Source: Brachionus manjavacas (taxonomy: Eukaryota > Rotifera > Eurotatoria > Ploima > Brachionidae). Taken from it: a DNA stretch of 64,000 nucleotides. Every line of letters starts with the position of its first letter. The first letter of the stretch is position 1. Location of the stretch: contig JAHQIY010000003.1 of NCBI GenBank assembly GCA_019054805.1, forward strand, positions 6,572,001-6,636,000, written 5' to 3'. The notes beneath the pieces are model-generated. The model was not told where the DNA came from, searched no databases, and was given only the letters and a program-made list of their open reading frames with translations. Positions 23,001 through 33,563 of this stretch are shown here, piece by piece. The translations under genes were made by a program, and so were the position numbers.

Positions 23001-25848
23001 AAAATGCAAAATAAATATTTGATAGAAGACGATGGTAAACTGTCATAAAAGTTGATCAAGGTGATTAGCCAGAAAATAATAGTGAAAGTTTTGGCAATAA
23101 AAGCTAATGAAACAAAATAATTTATTTAAACAAAATAAAACTCAATAATTACTTTTGCTGAATATTTGTCCCAGTAGTAGAGTGAGCATTGTTACTTGGA
23201 GTGAATAGACGAAAAATACCGAGAATCCCACAAAAGGATTTGTGTAGAAAAAAACCGCTTTTTTTGTTAAAGCATCATTGTCTTTTTCACGTGGGTTAAG
23301 TCTTACCGAACTCACAAGAGTGAACAGTGCCGATAGAATCAAAAATGGCACAATCAACCGAACTATCCATGTGAGCCACATGGCGATATTTTTAATTCCT
23401 ACCAGCTTCAGGTATTCCTTTGAAAAAAATTTTAGGTAATATTTTTTTACATAATTTTACTACTTTCATTTTTGCCTGCTTTTCATTGATAATGCTTCCA
23501 AGGGTGACGATCGTGGTGAACAAAAATGCGATTTGAATTATTACTAGAGGAAAAAAGCTAAATCTGGATTTGAAAATGTCATTGTCATAACCGGGACAAA
23601 AGTATTGAGCAATTTTAATCTTTAAATACAATCAAAAAAAATGTTGTACTTGATCAAAAATTTCTAATTACTGGTTCGATTTCGTCAAGTCCCAATCCAG
23701 TTACTTGAGATATTAGGGACAAATCAATTGCATTTTTTATAGGATTAAAAATTGTATTATATAATCTAGTATACTTTCGACCTAAGTTTAAAAATTATAA
23801 AATTTTTGTTATCTGAAATAGACAGCTTGATTTTTTTAGAGAATTTATTTTATTTGAAATTTTATATTTGCGAATGAATACAAATTGATAAAGATTATTT
23901 TTATGTAATTTCTTATATAAATTTAAAGCTCATTTATTTATTGCTAAAGCAATTTTTTAAGGCCCTAAAAGAATGTTATTAGAATCTTGGATATTACATT
24001 TTCTCAAAGATTCCTTCTAAGAATTTTCTCGTGGGTAGCTTCGATTGGTAAAGCAGATCAAATGTTTGTTAAAAGTCCAACTCCGCACTTTTGAAAAAAA
24101 AGTGGGGATTTATAACTTTTAAACAATTCTGATTTTTTTAGGAAATTGTTCACTCTTTTGACTGCAAGCTATTTACAAATTATTTACTTGATTATTATCG
24201 AACTATAAAATATGATTTTCGGATCCTAATTGAATAATCAGAAGAAAGAGATTTTAAGGTTATGACAGTAAACTATTTGAAAATGGAATAAATAATTTAA
24301 AAATTATTGCTACAAAGGAAAAATTTAAAATTATTTTGTTTATGTGGACAACAAAGCCGTCGACGGTTGTTAGACTTTTTTACGGAAAAATGAAATTTTG
24401 AAGATAAAATAAAGAGTGTTTTAGGTACTAAAATCATAAAATCAACAAAGACAAAAGAAGAAAGATTTGAGATCTTGAAATTCTAAAATCTTTATTCTAA
24501 AATTTCAACCCAGTTCATGGATTCAAGTCCATCCAAATATTTACTAAATCTAATGAAAAAAGACTAGTGGTTCAAATCAGCAATGAAAATAAATGATCAT
24601 GTTGTAATTATTTTTTTCAAATAGAATTGTTTATTTGTAAAAATTTATCATCTAGTTTAGTGTCAGTCAATTAAGTTAACAGTGTATATTAAAAAAAAGT
24701 GTTTGGTTTAAACAAACGCAGACTGGTTGGGTCTATGTCAAGTATTAGGAAGCAAAGGAACACGAGTTCCTGATTACTCCTTAAATTTATTTTTGACAAA
24801 TTATATTTAATAGAATTTGAACTTATATGGTAAAAATATTAGAGTCGCTTAGGAAAATTATTAAATTATAATTTTTTTCTCATTAATGCTCCATTTGAGA
24901 TTATTTGGATTTCTAAATTCTAATAAAATCTAAATAGTAAGTGCTTTTATTTTAAAAACTTGCTCAAATCTTTTATTTTTTTGTTTAAATTCCAGAAAAA
25001 TCAAACTGTTTAGAAAAAAAATGAGTCCTTACTGAAACAATATGATTCAGGTGAATTTTCAAACATGTACTCATTCTTTGAATAAAAATTCTCTGCTATG
25101 TTATATTGGAACGCTGTTTCTCTAAAAAAGGAATTAATTTTAAAAAAATTCATTAATTCTGTTAGCCTAGGAATAAATGATTTTAATGAAGCAAATTGTT
25201 TATTTTTTGTTTCGAATTTCTTCGAAAAAAAATTTAATCACACAATCAAATAAAATTTTTATGAATATTTTTTAAAACTAATTAACTCTTACTCTTGAGT
25301 AAATATTTTATATTGAATATTGCTTGGTAAAGTTCCATTATTGTAGCTGTCCGGGAAACTTACCATTGCAAAAAGTTTTGATATCGTTTCAACATTTAAC
25401 TTTGTTGCCTCGCTTGTTGAAGAACCGATAACTTAAAATTAAAATATTTGAAATAAATTAATGAATAAAATTGAAACTAAAAATCGATTAAAAAATTTTA
25501 TTAATTACCTGTCACATTAAAGATAGGCTTGCTTGATTTTATTAAATCGAAAGCATTTGTAACAATTCCTTCAATAAACGAATTATTTGGGTAGTACATC
25601 AAATAAGTACGATTAGTTGTTGCATTTATTAAGCTCAAAACATCAAAGATTGGACTTGTGTTTGCATTCTGTTCTTCGATTTTGGTCGAATCGACAAAAA
25701 ATCTCAATATTAGCAAAATAAGCACAAAAATTAACGAGGCACATATTTCTGTTATAGTTCCAGCAATGTTGCGTTTGAAAAGAACCCAATTTTTCCAAAA
25801 CAGTATCAAAAACTGTCGAAAAAAGCCAACTACTTTTCTCTCTTTCAT
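11091..25848 (-). CDS. ABC transporter subfamily A (ABCA3-like), 22 exons
   Basis: Full ABCA-type lipid or sterol transporter with two membrane domains and two ATPase domains. Exons I resolve: 25848-25509, 25431-25293, 25121-25033, 23781-23672, 23619-23464, 23417-23153, 23103-22766, 22705-22571, 22514-22427, 22375-22331, 22283-22183, 22128-22075, 22016-21827, 19751-19668, 19617-19275, 19227-19133, 17544-16264, 12585-12398, 12345-12162, 12107-11821, 11767-11583, 11532-11091. All phases agree, giving 1,712 residues (human ABCA3 has about 1,704). The first membrane segment is about 30-52; further segments are about 235-480 and 880-1330. NBD1 has [11 protein letters not shown] (about 554), [10 protein letters not shown] (about 656), [13 protein letters not shown] and TTHFMEEAD. 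NBD2 has [11 protein letters not shown] (about 1409), [35 protein letters not shown] and [11 protein letters not shown]. All catalytic motifs look intact. The substrate cannot be read from sequence. The acceptor of exon 18 is the least certain join. Confidence 0.95.
14019..14583. mobile_element. piggyBac-type MITE with TTAA target sites
   Basis: A 565-base element flanked directly by TTAA on both sides (14015-14018 and 14584-14587). Terminal inverted repeats begin CACTAGAAGCACCAA and continue into ACGAGTCAAAATGACT on both ends, about 30 bases with a 2-base gap. A second, internal copy of the end (CTAGAAGTACCAAAAAGAGT) lies at about 14199, as subterminal repeats do in this superfamily. No coding capacity, so it would need transposase from elsewhere. 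TTAA duplication is diagnostic of piggyBac-like insertion; the family assignment rests on that and on end structure. Confidence 0.75.
14767..15685. mobile_element. MITE-like unit with GATCCC-CAGTCAA ends and AAAGATTCTTT repeats
   Basis: The left end at 14767 reads AGATCCCAGTCAACTTTATC. The right end at about 15667-15685, in reverse complement, reads GATCCCCAGTCAAACATTTT. A second right-end-like block (TTTTGACTGGTAGAACAGAT) lies at 15505-15525. Both flanks are rich in permuted TTTAAAGATTCTTTAAAGA words in opposite orientation, giving a large potential foldback. A LINE tail (15003-15215) is inserted inside. Superfamily unknown. Confidence 0.45.
15003..15215 (+). mobile_element. LINE 3' tail with GGAGCTC-hairpin signature
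   Basis: Ends with CTGAAGGAGCTCTTGCTCGG then TACAG and a tail of AAATA-type repeats. The same short hairpin-bearing tail ends the LINE fragments at 41.0-41.3, 44.4, 45.0 and 54.3 kb, so this is a severely 5'-truncated copy of that family. A partial copy of its first part (CATGCTTGATTGATGAGACT) follows the tail at about 15226. Confidence 0.6.
15689..15951. repeat. Near-perfect palindrome with 122-base arms and a 19-base loop
   Basis: The left arm 15689-15810 (ending ACCTAAGATCTGGT) and right arm 15830-15951 (beginning ACCAGATCTTAGGT) are almost exact reverse complements. The loop is 15811-15829, made of TTACCAG repeats. A third copy of the inner unit follows directly at 15932-15985, and a diverged one lies in the left outer arm near 13240-13345. 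Such arms would form a long hairpin in RNA of this intron. Confidence 0.85.
17545..19132 (-). other. ABCA intron 16 (1.6 kb)
   Basis: Non-coding. Holds one inverted-repeat unit at about 18217-18408. The rest is AT-rich with no recognisable element. Confidence 0.6.
18217..18408. repeat. Small foldback repeat
   Basis: The left part reads CAATTTTTGGCTAAC and, after a short insertion, CTAACCAACATCAGTA. The right part, reverse-complemented, reads CCAATTTTTGGCTAACCAAC then ATCAGTAAC. A central ACTTGACTT-type inner inversion lies around 18290-18308. Possibly a tiny MITE. No clear target duplication. Confidence 0.45.
19752..21826 (-). other. ABCA intron 13 (2.1 kb)
   Basis: This intron interrupts the Walker B region exactly within the LDP triplet (TTGG|ATCCA) of the first ATPase domain. 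I found no element or open frame in it. Confidence 0.6.
23782..25032 (-). other. ABCA intron 3 (1.25 kb)
   Basis: AT-rich intron between the first extracellular-loop exons. No recognisable element. Confidence 0.55.
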
Positions 25849-27832
25849 TTTTTCTATGATTTAAAATACAGTAAACTTGATTTTATTATTAGGTAGAGTT
25901 AAGTGATTAGGCAAAAAAAGTCTGCTGAAAAAATGTGCTGACTGAAAGTTATTATTTAACAAATTATCATTTTAAAAGGAAATTAAATTAAGTAGTTATG
26001 ATTAAACACTTGTTAAAAAAATTTAAAAGTATGAAGAAAATATGAGAATTATTGATTTTTAAAAATTTTTTAGAAATACCAAAAATTTTAATTAGTTTTT
26101 CGTGCGACAAAATTTAAGCTTTATGCATGGTAAAAATGTTTTAAATAGCATTTAATTAATGATTTTTGGTCTAATCGTGGCAAAAAAAATTCAAAACCTC
26201 GAATTGGATAATTTAATAATTTCGGTTAATTATTTTGATTAAAAAATGAAATTATTGTAAAAATGAAAAATGATATAATAGGATTGCCGGTTTCCATACA
26301 TCAAAATAAAAAATAATGCTCTTAATTATAAAAACAATTTTTTATTATTACCCCTTTAAAAATTAGTAAAAATTTTCTTGCTATTATTTATTTGATTTGA
26401 TTCAAAAATGTATATAATTTATCGGGAATGATTTTATGAAAAATTTTAATTAAAATTCAAAAATTATTTTCCATTATTATTCCCCAATGGCAGCAAAATT
26501 AAAAATGTTGAAATTAATTTCTTATGCAGGAAGAATAGAGAAACGATAATAATTGAAATATAAAGGTAGCACTCAATATAATAAGACTAATATAAATATA
26601 TTAAGAAAATCTAAAATGAATTGGACAATGTTTTATATCAAAAATTTTAGTCACATTTGTTTTTTTAATAATTGAAATGAACCTTAATTTGTGTTTATAA
26701 CAAACAGGAAAAACTTTATTCACTTAGCTTAAATTTACAAAAAAAAATTATAAATCGTTTGACTAAAATATCTACTAAAATATCAAATTAAAAAATAAAT
26801 TAATCAATTTCACTCAATTCGATTTAATCATAAAAACTTGATATTAATATAAGACAAAATTCTTGGCTATGAATTTTAAACCAAAATTCGAATATTCAAC
26901 TTAAATAATAAAGATAAATTAAGTTCAAATAGATTATTAATATTTTTATATTTTTTTAAAATTTTATTGATTGAATTTTTAAATTAGGAGAATTTTTGAA
27001 ATTATTCAGAGAAGATAATTAGTAATAGTTACTAATTGTTTTCAAATAAAATAATTTTCAACAGTATCAAGACAAGCATTTATGGATTTTTTTTGATTTA
27101 AATAAAAAAATAATCAAAATTACCCTTTTAGTTTTAGTAAAACCTTTTAATTTATTCTCTAATTGAATTTCTTGGAAATAAACAATTTTTTATTACTTAA
27201 CTTGAATTTTGAATCGATTTTTGACTAATTATTTAGTTAGTTTAGAAAAAGCTGCACCTATAGTAGCTAAATTCACTGAAAATCAAGAACTTACAAGATC
27301 TAAGATGCTAAAATAATTTATTTTTTTATCAATGCAAGATAAAAGAAATGAGTGCGGGATATTAGAAAAATAAAAAAAAATTTAAAAATCAAATTTTTAG
27401 AAAAAATTTTACCTTTGTGATCATTTTTATTAGAATTGATTTAAAAAAAATTTTCAGATTTAATATTATTTTTTTTCTAGATATTTCATTTGTTTTTTTT
27501 CCATAAAAAAAGGATCTTTTTTAAAGTATTTAGGAAATATTAGATTTTAAATCAAAAATTCAAATTTGAAATATCTTTTCTGTTGTTTTTATTTTTGTCA
27601 TTTCCTCTTTTATTTAATTAAAGATCATAGATTTTCATAAAAAGATAAATTTATACCAAGACAAAAAATTGAAATGATTAAAAAAAAATTAACAATGAAC
27701 GAGCTTTAATTTTCAAACACAAATTTAAAATGATTCTAAAATTATTTAGCTAATGATAAATTATTATAAATTTTGCTTAAAAAATTTTCAAAAATTAAAA
27801 AAACATTCATCTATTTTTTGAATAATTTGAAA
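25849..27832. other. Intergenic region between divergent ABCA and PWWP/IBD genes
   Basis: About 2 kb separating two genes transcribed away from each other, so it should hold both promoters. Very AT-rich. No repeat, RNA gene or conserved motif that I can name. An acceptor-like CATAG sits 5 bases before the ABCA start codon. Confidence 0.5.
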
Positions 27833-30180
27833 ATGACCAAATCGAAAACTTCGAAATCGAATAATTCTTATGGAATAGGAGATCGAGTTTTTGCCAAGCT
27901 CAAAGGTTATCCTTGGTGGCCTGCAAGAGTAAATTAATAAAATCTCCTTAATTTGGGCCTAATTTAGGCTAATTTTTTCTAGATTGAAACAGTTGAAAAT
28001 CAGACGAAACCCATAAAATACAAGATCCTTTTCTACGCAACTTATGAAATGTAAACTTTTTTTTCTAATTAATTTATTTGATTTATTTTTTGAAAATTTA
28101 AGAAATTTAATAAAGCCGGACTGTTTGGTTCCATTTAATAAAGAAAATATTGAAAGATATGGCGAGCCAAGGAAGTACAAGTATTTCAACGAAGCTATGA
28201 ATGAAATTCAAAACGATCCAGATCTGAAAAATCTAAAAAGACGAAGTGAATCTGAAGATAGCTCTGATAGCGAAAGTAGTAATGATTTGAACTCAAACAC
28301 TTCTGGCAAAAACTCGGAAAAAACTGATTCAAATGAATTCGATGAGACAGAAAGAGTGGATGTGGAAAAACAAAGCACTGAACGATCAACGAGTGATTTA
28401 GAATCCAAAACAGAATCTGAGAAAAGCTTCCGAAGAAAAACCAAAACAAAAAAATCTGATCAAGTAATTAGAATTTTTTTCTTCTTTTAAATTCTTATTA
28501 AGAAAATAATATAATATAAGAAAAAATCAAATTTGAATGAGCCAAAACCCACAATTGAAAGCGAAGAAAAAGATGCTGATGAAAAAATGGAATTCGATGA
28601 GACAAAAAAAGTGGATGTGGAAAAACAAAGCACAGAACGATCAACGAGTGATTTAGAATCCAAAACAGAATCTGAGAAAAGCTTCCGAAGAAAAACCAAA
28701 ACAAAAAAACTTGATCTAGTATTTTTTTATTTTTTTTTGCTTATTTTTTTTTAAATTTAAAATAAAGAAAATGACACAATTTAAGAAAAAATCAAATAAG
28801 AATGAGAAAAAATCTAAAGTTGAAAGTGAAGAAAAAGAAAAAATGGATGTTGGTCATTCAGAAATTATTAAAAGCGCTGAATCGAATTCAGACCCGGATA
28901 GTCAAGCAGAATATGTTAAAAAAACTCCCAAGCGACCTCTGGACGATGATTTCGATTTCAAGTCTATTTCAACCAAAACTAGAAGGATAATTTCTGATGA
29001 TGAAGATATTACTGAGAAGGTCGAAGATAATTTTAAAAAAGAACAAGAAAATACCACTGAAGAAACACGAGAAGAAAATCAAAAAAAATCCAATGTTTTA
29101 ACCAAGGATAAAACAAATCTAATAAAAACAGAAGATGAAGAGAATTCCGACATAGTGGGCCAAAAAAAAACTGAAACGAAGAAATCAATTGACAAAATCG
29201 CAAAGGCAGAAAAATACCCTAAAGATGAAGATAAGGCTGAAGGAAAACAAAAAAAAATGGGAATTAAACAAAAATCAAATAAGTAATTTTTGGAATTTAT
29301 CTTTTTTTTGATTAAAATCAACATTTATAGAATTTAACTCAGAATGACTAATGAAGAAAGAGAATCTGAAAAGCAAAAATTGAAGGAGAAAAAAATTAAT
29401 GAAAAAAAATTGGCTAAACTCAAAAGTATACTTTAAATAAATTGTAATCAAAATTTTTATTCAGTTCAATTTTTCTAGGCATTCGAATTCAGCTAGCTTT
29501 ACAACGAATGAACGCGGAAATTAAAAAATGCCAGAGAGAAGATAATTTGGTACATTTTTTGATGACAATAATTATTTTAATTTAATTTTTTATCAAAAAG
29601 GACGTGGAGCGATGCTTCCTTTTGATGCAAGATTTGCTAAAATTACCATTCACTCGAAAAAACCTTTTTAGAGCTCATGAAATTGTTGAAACTATACGTG
29701 AAGTAAAATTTAAGAAATAAAATACATTTCAGATATCAAGTATTTTTTAAGTGTAAAAATTTCAAAAAATCTGAAAAAGTTAGGCAAATAGCAGATGAGT
29801 GTTTTTCAAAATTTTTTACCCTTTTTTCAATCAATTCAGAAGATTCATTTTCAGCAATTTTCGAGAGAGAAAGAATTAAATATTTAGCCGAAAACGAAGA
29901 CGAAATAAAAAAGGAAAAAATAATTACACAAAAATTAATGGTCACTAAGGCAAAAAAGCCTACTATACTTTCAAAGCATGGTTATACTGCCAAAACAGAG
30001 GCAAATAAGATTTCTATTATCAATGAGTCAGCCAAAACAGTCGTGTCCAGTATGGAGAGTTCGAAAAATGAAGATTATCAATTTTCCAAACAAGATATAA
30101 ATTTAAATGAATCATTTTCATTAGAGAATAAAAAAAAAGATACAGCTGAAACCGCTCCAAATAAACAGGAATTATTATAA
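27833..30180 (+). CDS. PWWP and integrase-binding-domain chromatin reader (LEDGF/HDGFL2-like)
   Basis: Nuclear protein of the LEDGF/p75 and HRP2 family, which reads methylated H3K36 nucleosomes and tethers partner proteins to active genes. Nine exons (27833-27928, 27983-28050, 28103-28463, 28521-28718, 28786-29282, 29343-29425, 29479-29549, 29601-29702, 29752-30180) join in frame into 634 residues. The PWWP domain is about residues 13-100 (GDRVFAKLKGYPWWPAR, then YKILFYATYE, then EPRKYKYFNEAMNEIQNDP). A long charged K/E/S linker covers about 101-430. The integrase-binding domain is about 434-525: IRIQLALQRMNAEIKKC, then EDNLDVERCLLLMQDLLKL, then FKKSEKVRQIADECFSKFF, followed by a basic tail. 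The aspartate of the EDNLD motif, critical for partner binding in LEDGF, is kept. Exon 4 is a recent tandem duplicate of the end of exon 3. Confidence 0.93.
28336..28806 (+). repeat. Tandem exon-plus-intron duplication within the PWWP/IBD gene
   Basis: The segment 28336-28541 (coding end, donor, short intron and start of the next exon) recurs at 28589-28806. Both coding halves contain FDET then VDVEKQSTERSTSDLESKTE and SEKSFRRKTKTKK with few base changes. The following exons both start KKSN then NE. The intron copies have diverged far more than the coding parts. The duplication carried its own splice sites, so it added an exon without breaking the frame. Confidence 0.85.
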
Positions 30181-30880
30181 AATAAGACAAAAAATTGTTT
30201 TGAAGCGAAAAAGAAACCGACAAACAATAATCTCTTTTAATTTTTTTAATTTGAATTATTTTAAAAAAAAAATTTTATTATTATTAACACTGTAAAAATA
30301 TATATAATCTAATAAACAGATACGAATCAAAGTTTTGAGTATGAAAATGTTTGAAAAAAATTTTTTGACCACAAATAATTTTTGAGATCATTAAAAATAT
30401 AAAATTGAAAAAAAAATCCAAATTTACCGCCTTAAAATTTTTTAACTAATTTGTTAAATGCATAGAAATAGAAAATGAAATTCCTGAGTTTCCACAAAAA
30501 CAACAGTACTTTTTATCGCCAGTTTGTAAAACAAACGCCAAAATCTGGATTCCAAAATTTCAATTAAATTGAATCATGATTAAATTTAAAAAAAACTTAG
30601 GAATTTGACATGATGTTCAAAATTTCATCTAATTTTAAAAAATAATTATAATAAAAATAATAATAATCGTAAGCTATTATGTATTCCGGTTCCTGGAACT
30701 ACATGAAATGTGAGATACACATTTTAAGGAAATGGAATCATAAGTGCAAAACAGTGAAAAAAATGGGAATTTTTGAGAGTTAAAGAGCAAACAAAATAAC
30801 TAGTCGTTCAATGATATTCGATGCAAATTCAAAGAATCAGAGGAGACTCATTCGAATCATCCCGAACAAATATTTGTACT
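30181..30880. other. 3' flank of the PWWP/IBD gene
   Basis: AT-rich. AATAAA-type words near 30309-30315 could be the polyadenylation signal. Nothing else recognised. Confidence 0.4.
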
Positions 30881-32955
30881 AAATTTTTTTCGTAAATCTT
30901 TTTTTAAGTTATCGTTTACAGTTTATCAGAGTTTCCACATATTGTGTTTGTCACTGAGACATGGTTTAATGAAAAGTCAACGAAAAATATGCCAAATTAT
31001 ACTCTGTTTCATAACCTTTCAACAAGTCATTTGTAAAATTCAGGTATGATAAGGGAGCTTACACGGCCATGAACAAATTCATCGACTGTTCTGTCTACGA
31101 GTCTTGACTGTGGCAAACTAGTACAGATGTAGATGAACTTTGTTTGGATCTGGCAGTGCTTTATAATGCAGCCATGAACTCTTTTGTCCCAAAAGTGGTG
31201 GTATCTGCTGAAAAATCAGCCACCATGAAAAGTCCGAGATGGTTTAATAAGGAGTTAAAGGCATTAGCTAAAACTAAATATAAAGCTTTCTTAAGCATTA
31301 AAATGAATCTCAAAGGCAAGTAGAAAAGAGTCGACTTTAATAAGATTTCCAGGAGAGTTAAATTCGAGGTTAGAAAGGCAAGATTGAATCACGAAATTAA
31401 AATAATTAAAATATCAAAGAGAAGATCAAAGTGCAGATTTGCGTTATCAGTATGTTTTGAAAGAATTTTGAAAGCGTCTTTTCTAACTGGTATGGTGCTA
31501 AAGGCTTGTAAAGAGGAAAGAAAACGCCATTATTCAAGAAAGGATGTAGAACTGAGCCGATAAACTACCGGCCAGTCTCCTTGACATCGCTGCCGAGCAA
31601 AGTCATGGAGCGTATGATTCGGGATTTGATGATGGACCATTTAATTAAATTTAACTTGGTGGCAAGGGAGCAACATGGTTTCGTTCCGATGAAATCGTGT
31701 TTAACCAATCTGTTAGAGACAATCAAGGAAGCTCTCAATCGAGGCTTTACTTCGGTAATGGTATTTATGGATTTTGCTTGGGCCTTTGACAAAGTCTCAC
31801 ACAGAGCGTTGATCAAAGAAATTCAACTATATGGTTTCAGTGGTAGGCTACTCATTTGGTTGAACAATTTTTTAATTAGCAGAAAGCAAAGGGCGGTTAT
31901 TGGAGACAAGTCTTCAGAATGGCTAGATGTATTAAGCGGTGTGCCTCAAGGCTTAATCTTAGGTCCTTTGCTTTTTGTAATTTTTATAAATGATATGCCT
32001 CAAGCAATCAAGACACTGTGCAAGCTTTTTGCCGATGATACAAAGCTTATTGGTGTTATTAGAAATCCATTGGCTCTTACAACATTACAAGGTGACATCG
32101 ACTCTCTGGTGAGATGGGCCGAGGACTGGATGATGAATTTTAATGTTGATAAGTGCGGCTATATTGTATTCAACAACAAGTACTTTAATATTAATTTGAA
32201 AATGAATGGACTAGATATGTGTAAGACAGAAAATGAACGCGATTTAGGTAATAAGTTCAAATCTGAAATGGAGTATGCAAGCTAAGGTAGCGGCCCAAAG
32301 ATCTAATATGGTACTGGGACAATTATCTAAAGCGTTTAAGTCATGGTCAATTGGTACGTTCAGGAAGCTTTACGTGACATTTGTTAGATCTCATCTTGAG
32401 TATGCTGTCGCTGCTTGGTGTCCGTACACGAAGAAGGACATTTTAGTTCTCGAGAAGGTACAAATAAGAGCAACAAAATTAGTCAAGTCACTTAAGCATC
32501 TAGCATATGAGCAGAGATTAGAGAACTTGGGACTTACTACCCTGAGCATGAGAAGAGAGAGAGGAGATCTTGTAGAATATTTCAAGATAGTTAATGGTTT
32601 AACTCAAGTGAACTGGCACAATCCAAACAAACTTTACGATTCGTTGAGCTGTTCTGGTCCAGCGGGGAGTATACGTGGGTACCAACACAGAATGTCCAAA
32701 CAACTGACGAGATTCAACCAACGTGAGCATTTCATTCTTAACAGGGTAGAAGACAACTAGAACAGACTGCCTCCTGAAGTAGTCAAAGCAAGTTCAAAGA
32801 ATTTGTTTAAGAAAATGGTTGACGAAATCAGTACGTTTCGATAGTTAAAGGAATAATCAGCACTTTCTGAAAGCTACTATAGTGTTCCCTATATGGGTTT
32901 TCGTTTGGTGGGACCAACCACCGTAGCTCATTATTATTATTATTATTGTAAAATG
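30881..32955 (+). mobile_element. LINE with readable reverse transcriptase, L2/CR1-like, ATT-repeat tail
   Basis: Endonuclease remains at about 30930-31010 (IVFVTETWFNEKS) and a linker at 31040-31440 (SPRWFNKELKALAKTKYKAF). The reverse transcriptase is open at 31581-32285: YRPVSLTSLPSKVMERMIRD, then EQHGFVPMKSCLTNLLE, then FMDFAWAFDKVSH, then GVPQGLILGPLLFVIFINDM and LFADDTKLIG with the FADD catalytic pair intact. The C-terminal part continues in another frame at 32275-32760 (LEYAVAAWCPYTKKDI, then MRRERGDLVEYFKIVNGL), so one frameshift lies near 32270. The element ends in an ATT microsatellite at 32930-32949 after GGGACCAACCACCGTAGCTC. An internal deletion around 31450-31540 removes part of the pre-catalytic region. 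A relative lies at 61.6-62.5 kb. Confidence 0.9.
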
Positions 32956-33563
32956 AAACTATTAATTCATAAAAATCTTTAATTCGATTATTCATATGAC
33001 GGGTTAAAAAGCATCCCGTTTTTATCTTTATTCATAAAAAAGTATCTTCTAGTAGAAATTTTCATTTTTAATATTTAAATTTTTAAGCAATGACAAATAA
33101 TATTTCCTAAAAATGTTTTTATATAATTAAATTTGATACAAAAACAAAGACCAAAAACTGATTAATTGAGAATAAAATGATATTAGTATGTCACTATACT
33201 TTTCATTTGAGCAAAATTATTTAGTTCTACTAGAGATATGATTATATTACTATTTTAATTATTTTTTTATTTGAAATATTTAAAATTTTTTTTGTGTAGT
33301 ATATTTTTTAAACAAATTAAAAATATCTTAATTGTTTTGGTGTCCAATTTATTAAGATTATGATATCGTTAAAAAGAGTAAAAATGTAATTTTAGCTTTT
33401 AATTTAATGAATTTAAACGATGAAGAGTGTTTAAAATAAAACTAAGTATGAAATTATTTATATAAAATGTGAGCATTTCCGTGATAAGTGAATAAGCCAT
33501 AAATAAATAGACCTAAACATTTATTTCACAAACAATATCCTTCAAAATTAAAATAAAATAAAT
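32956..33563. other. Intergenic, 3' side of histidine decarboxylase
   Basis: AT-rich without open frames. Probably includes the 3'UTR of the minus-strand gene next to it. Confidence 0.45.

Noticed and set aside
28195-28704. Several minus-strand frames rich in Ser/Phe repeated at 28.2-28.7 kb
   Set aside because: They are mirror frames of the duplicated K/E/S coding segment of the PWWP/IBD gene.
27833-30180. Retroviral element because of the integrase-binding domain
   Set aside because: The IBD is a host domain named after its viral partner. The gene is a spliced host gene and no retroviral or LTR element was recognised in the window.
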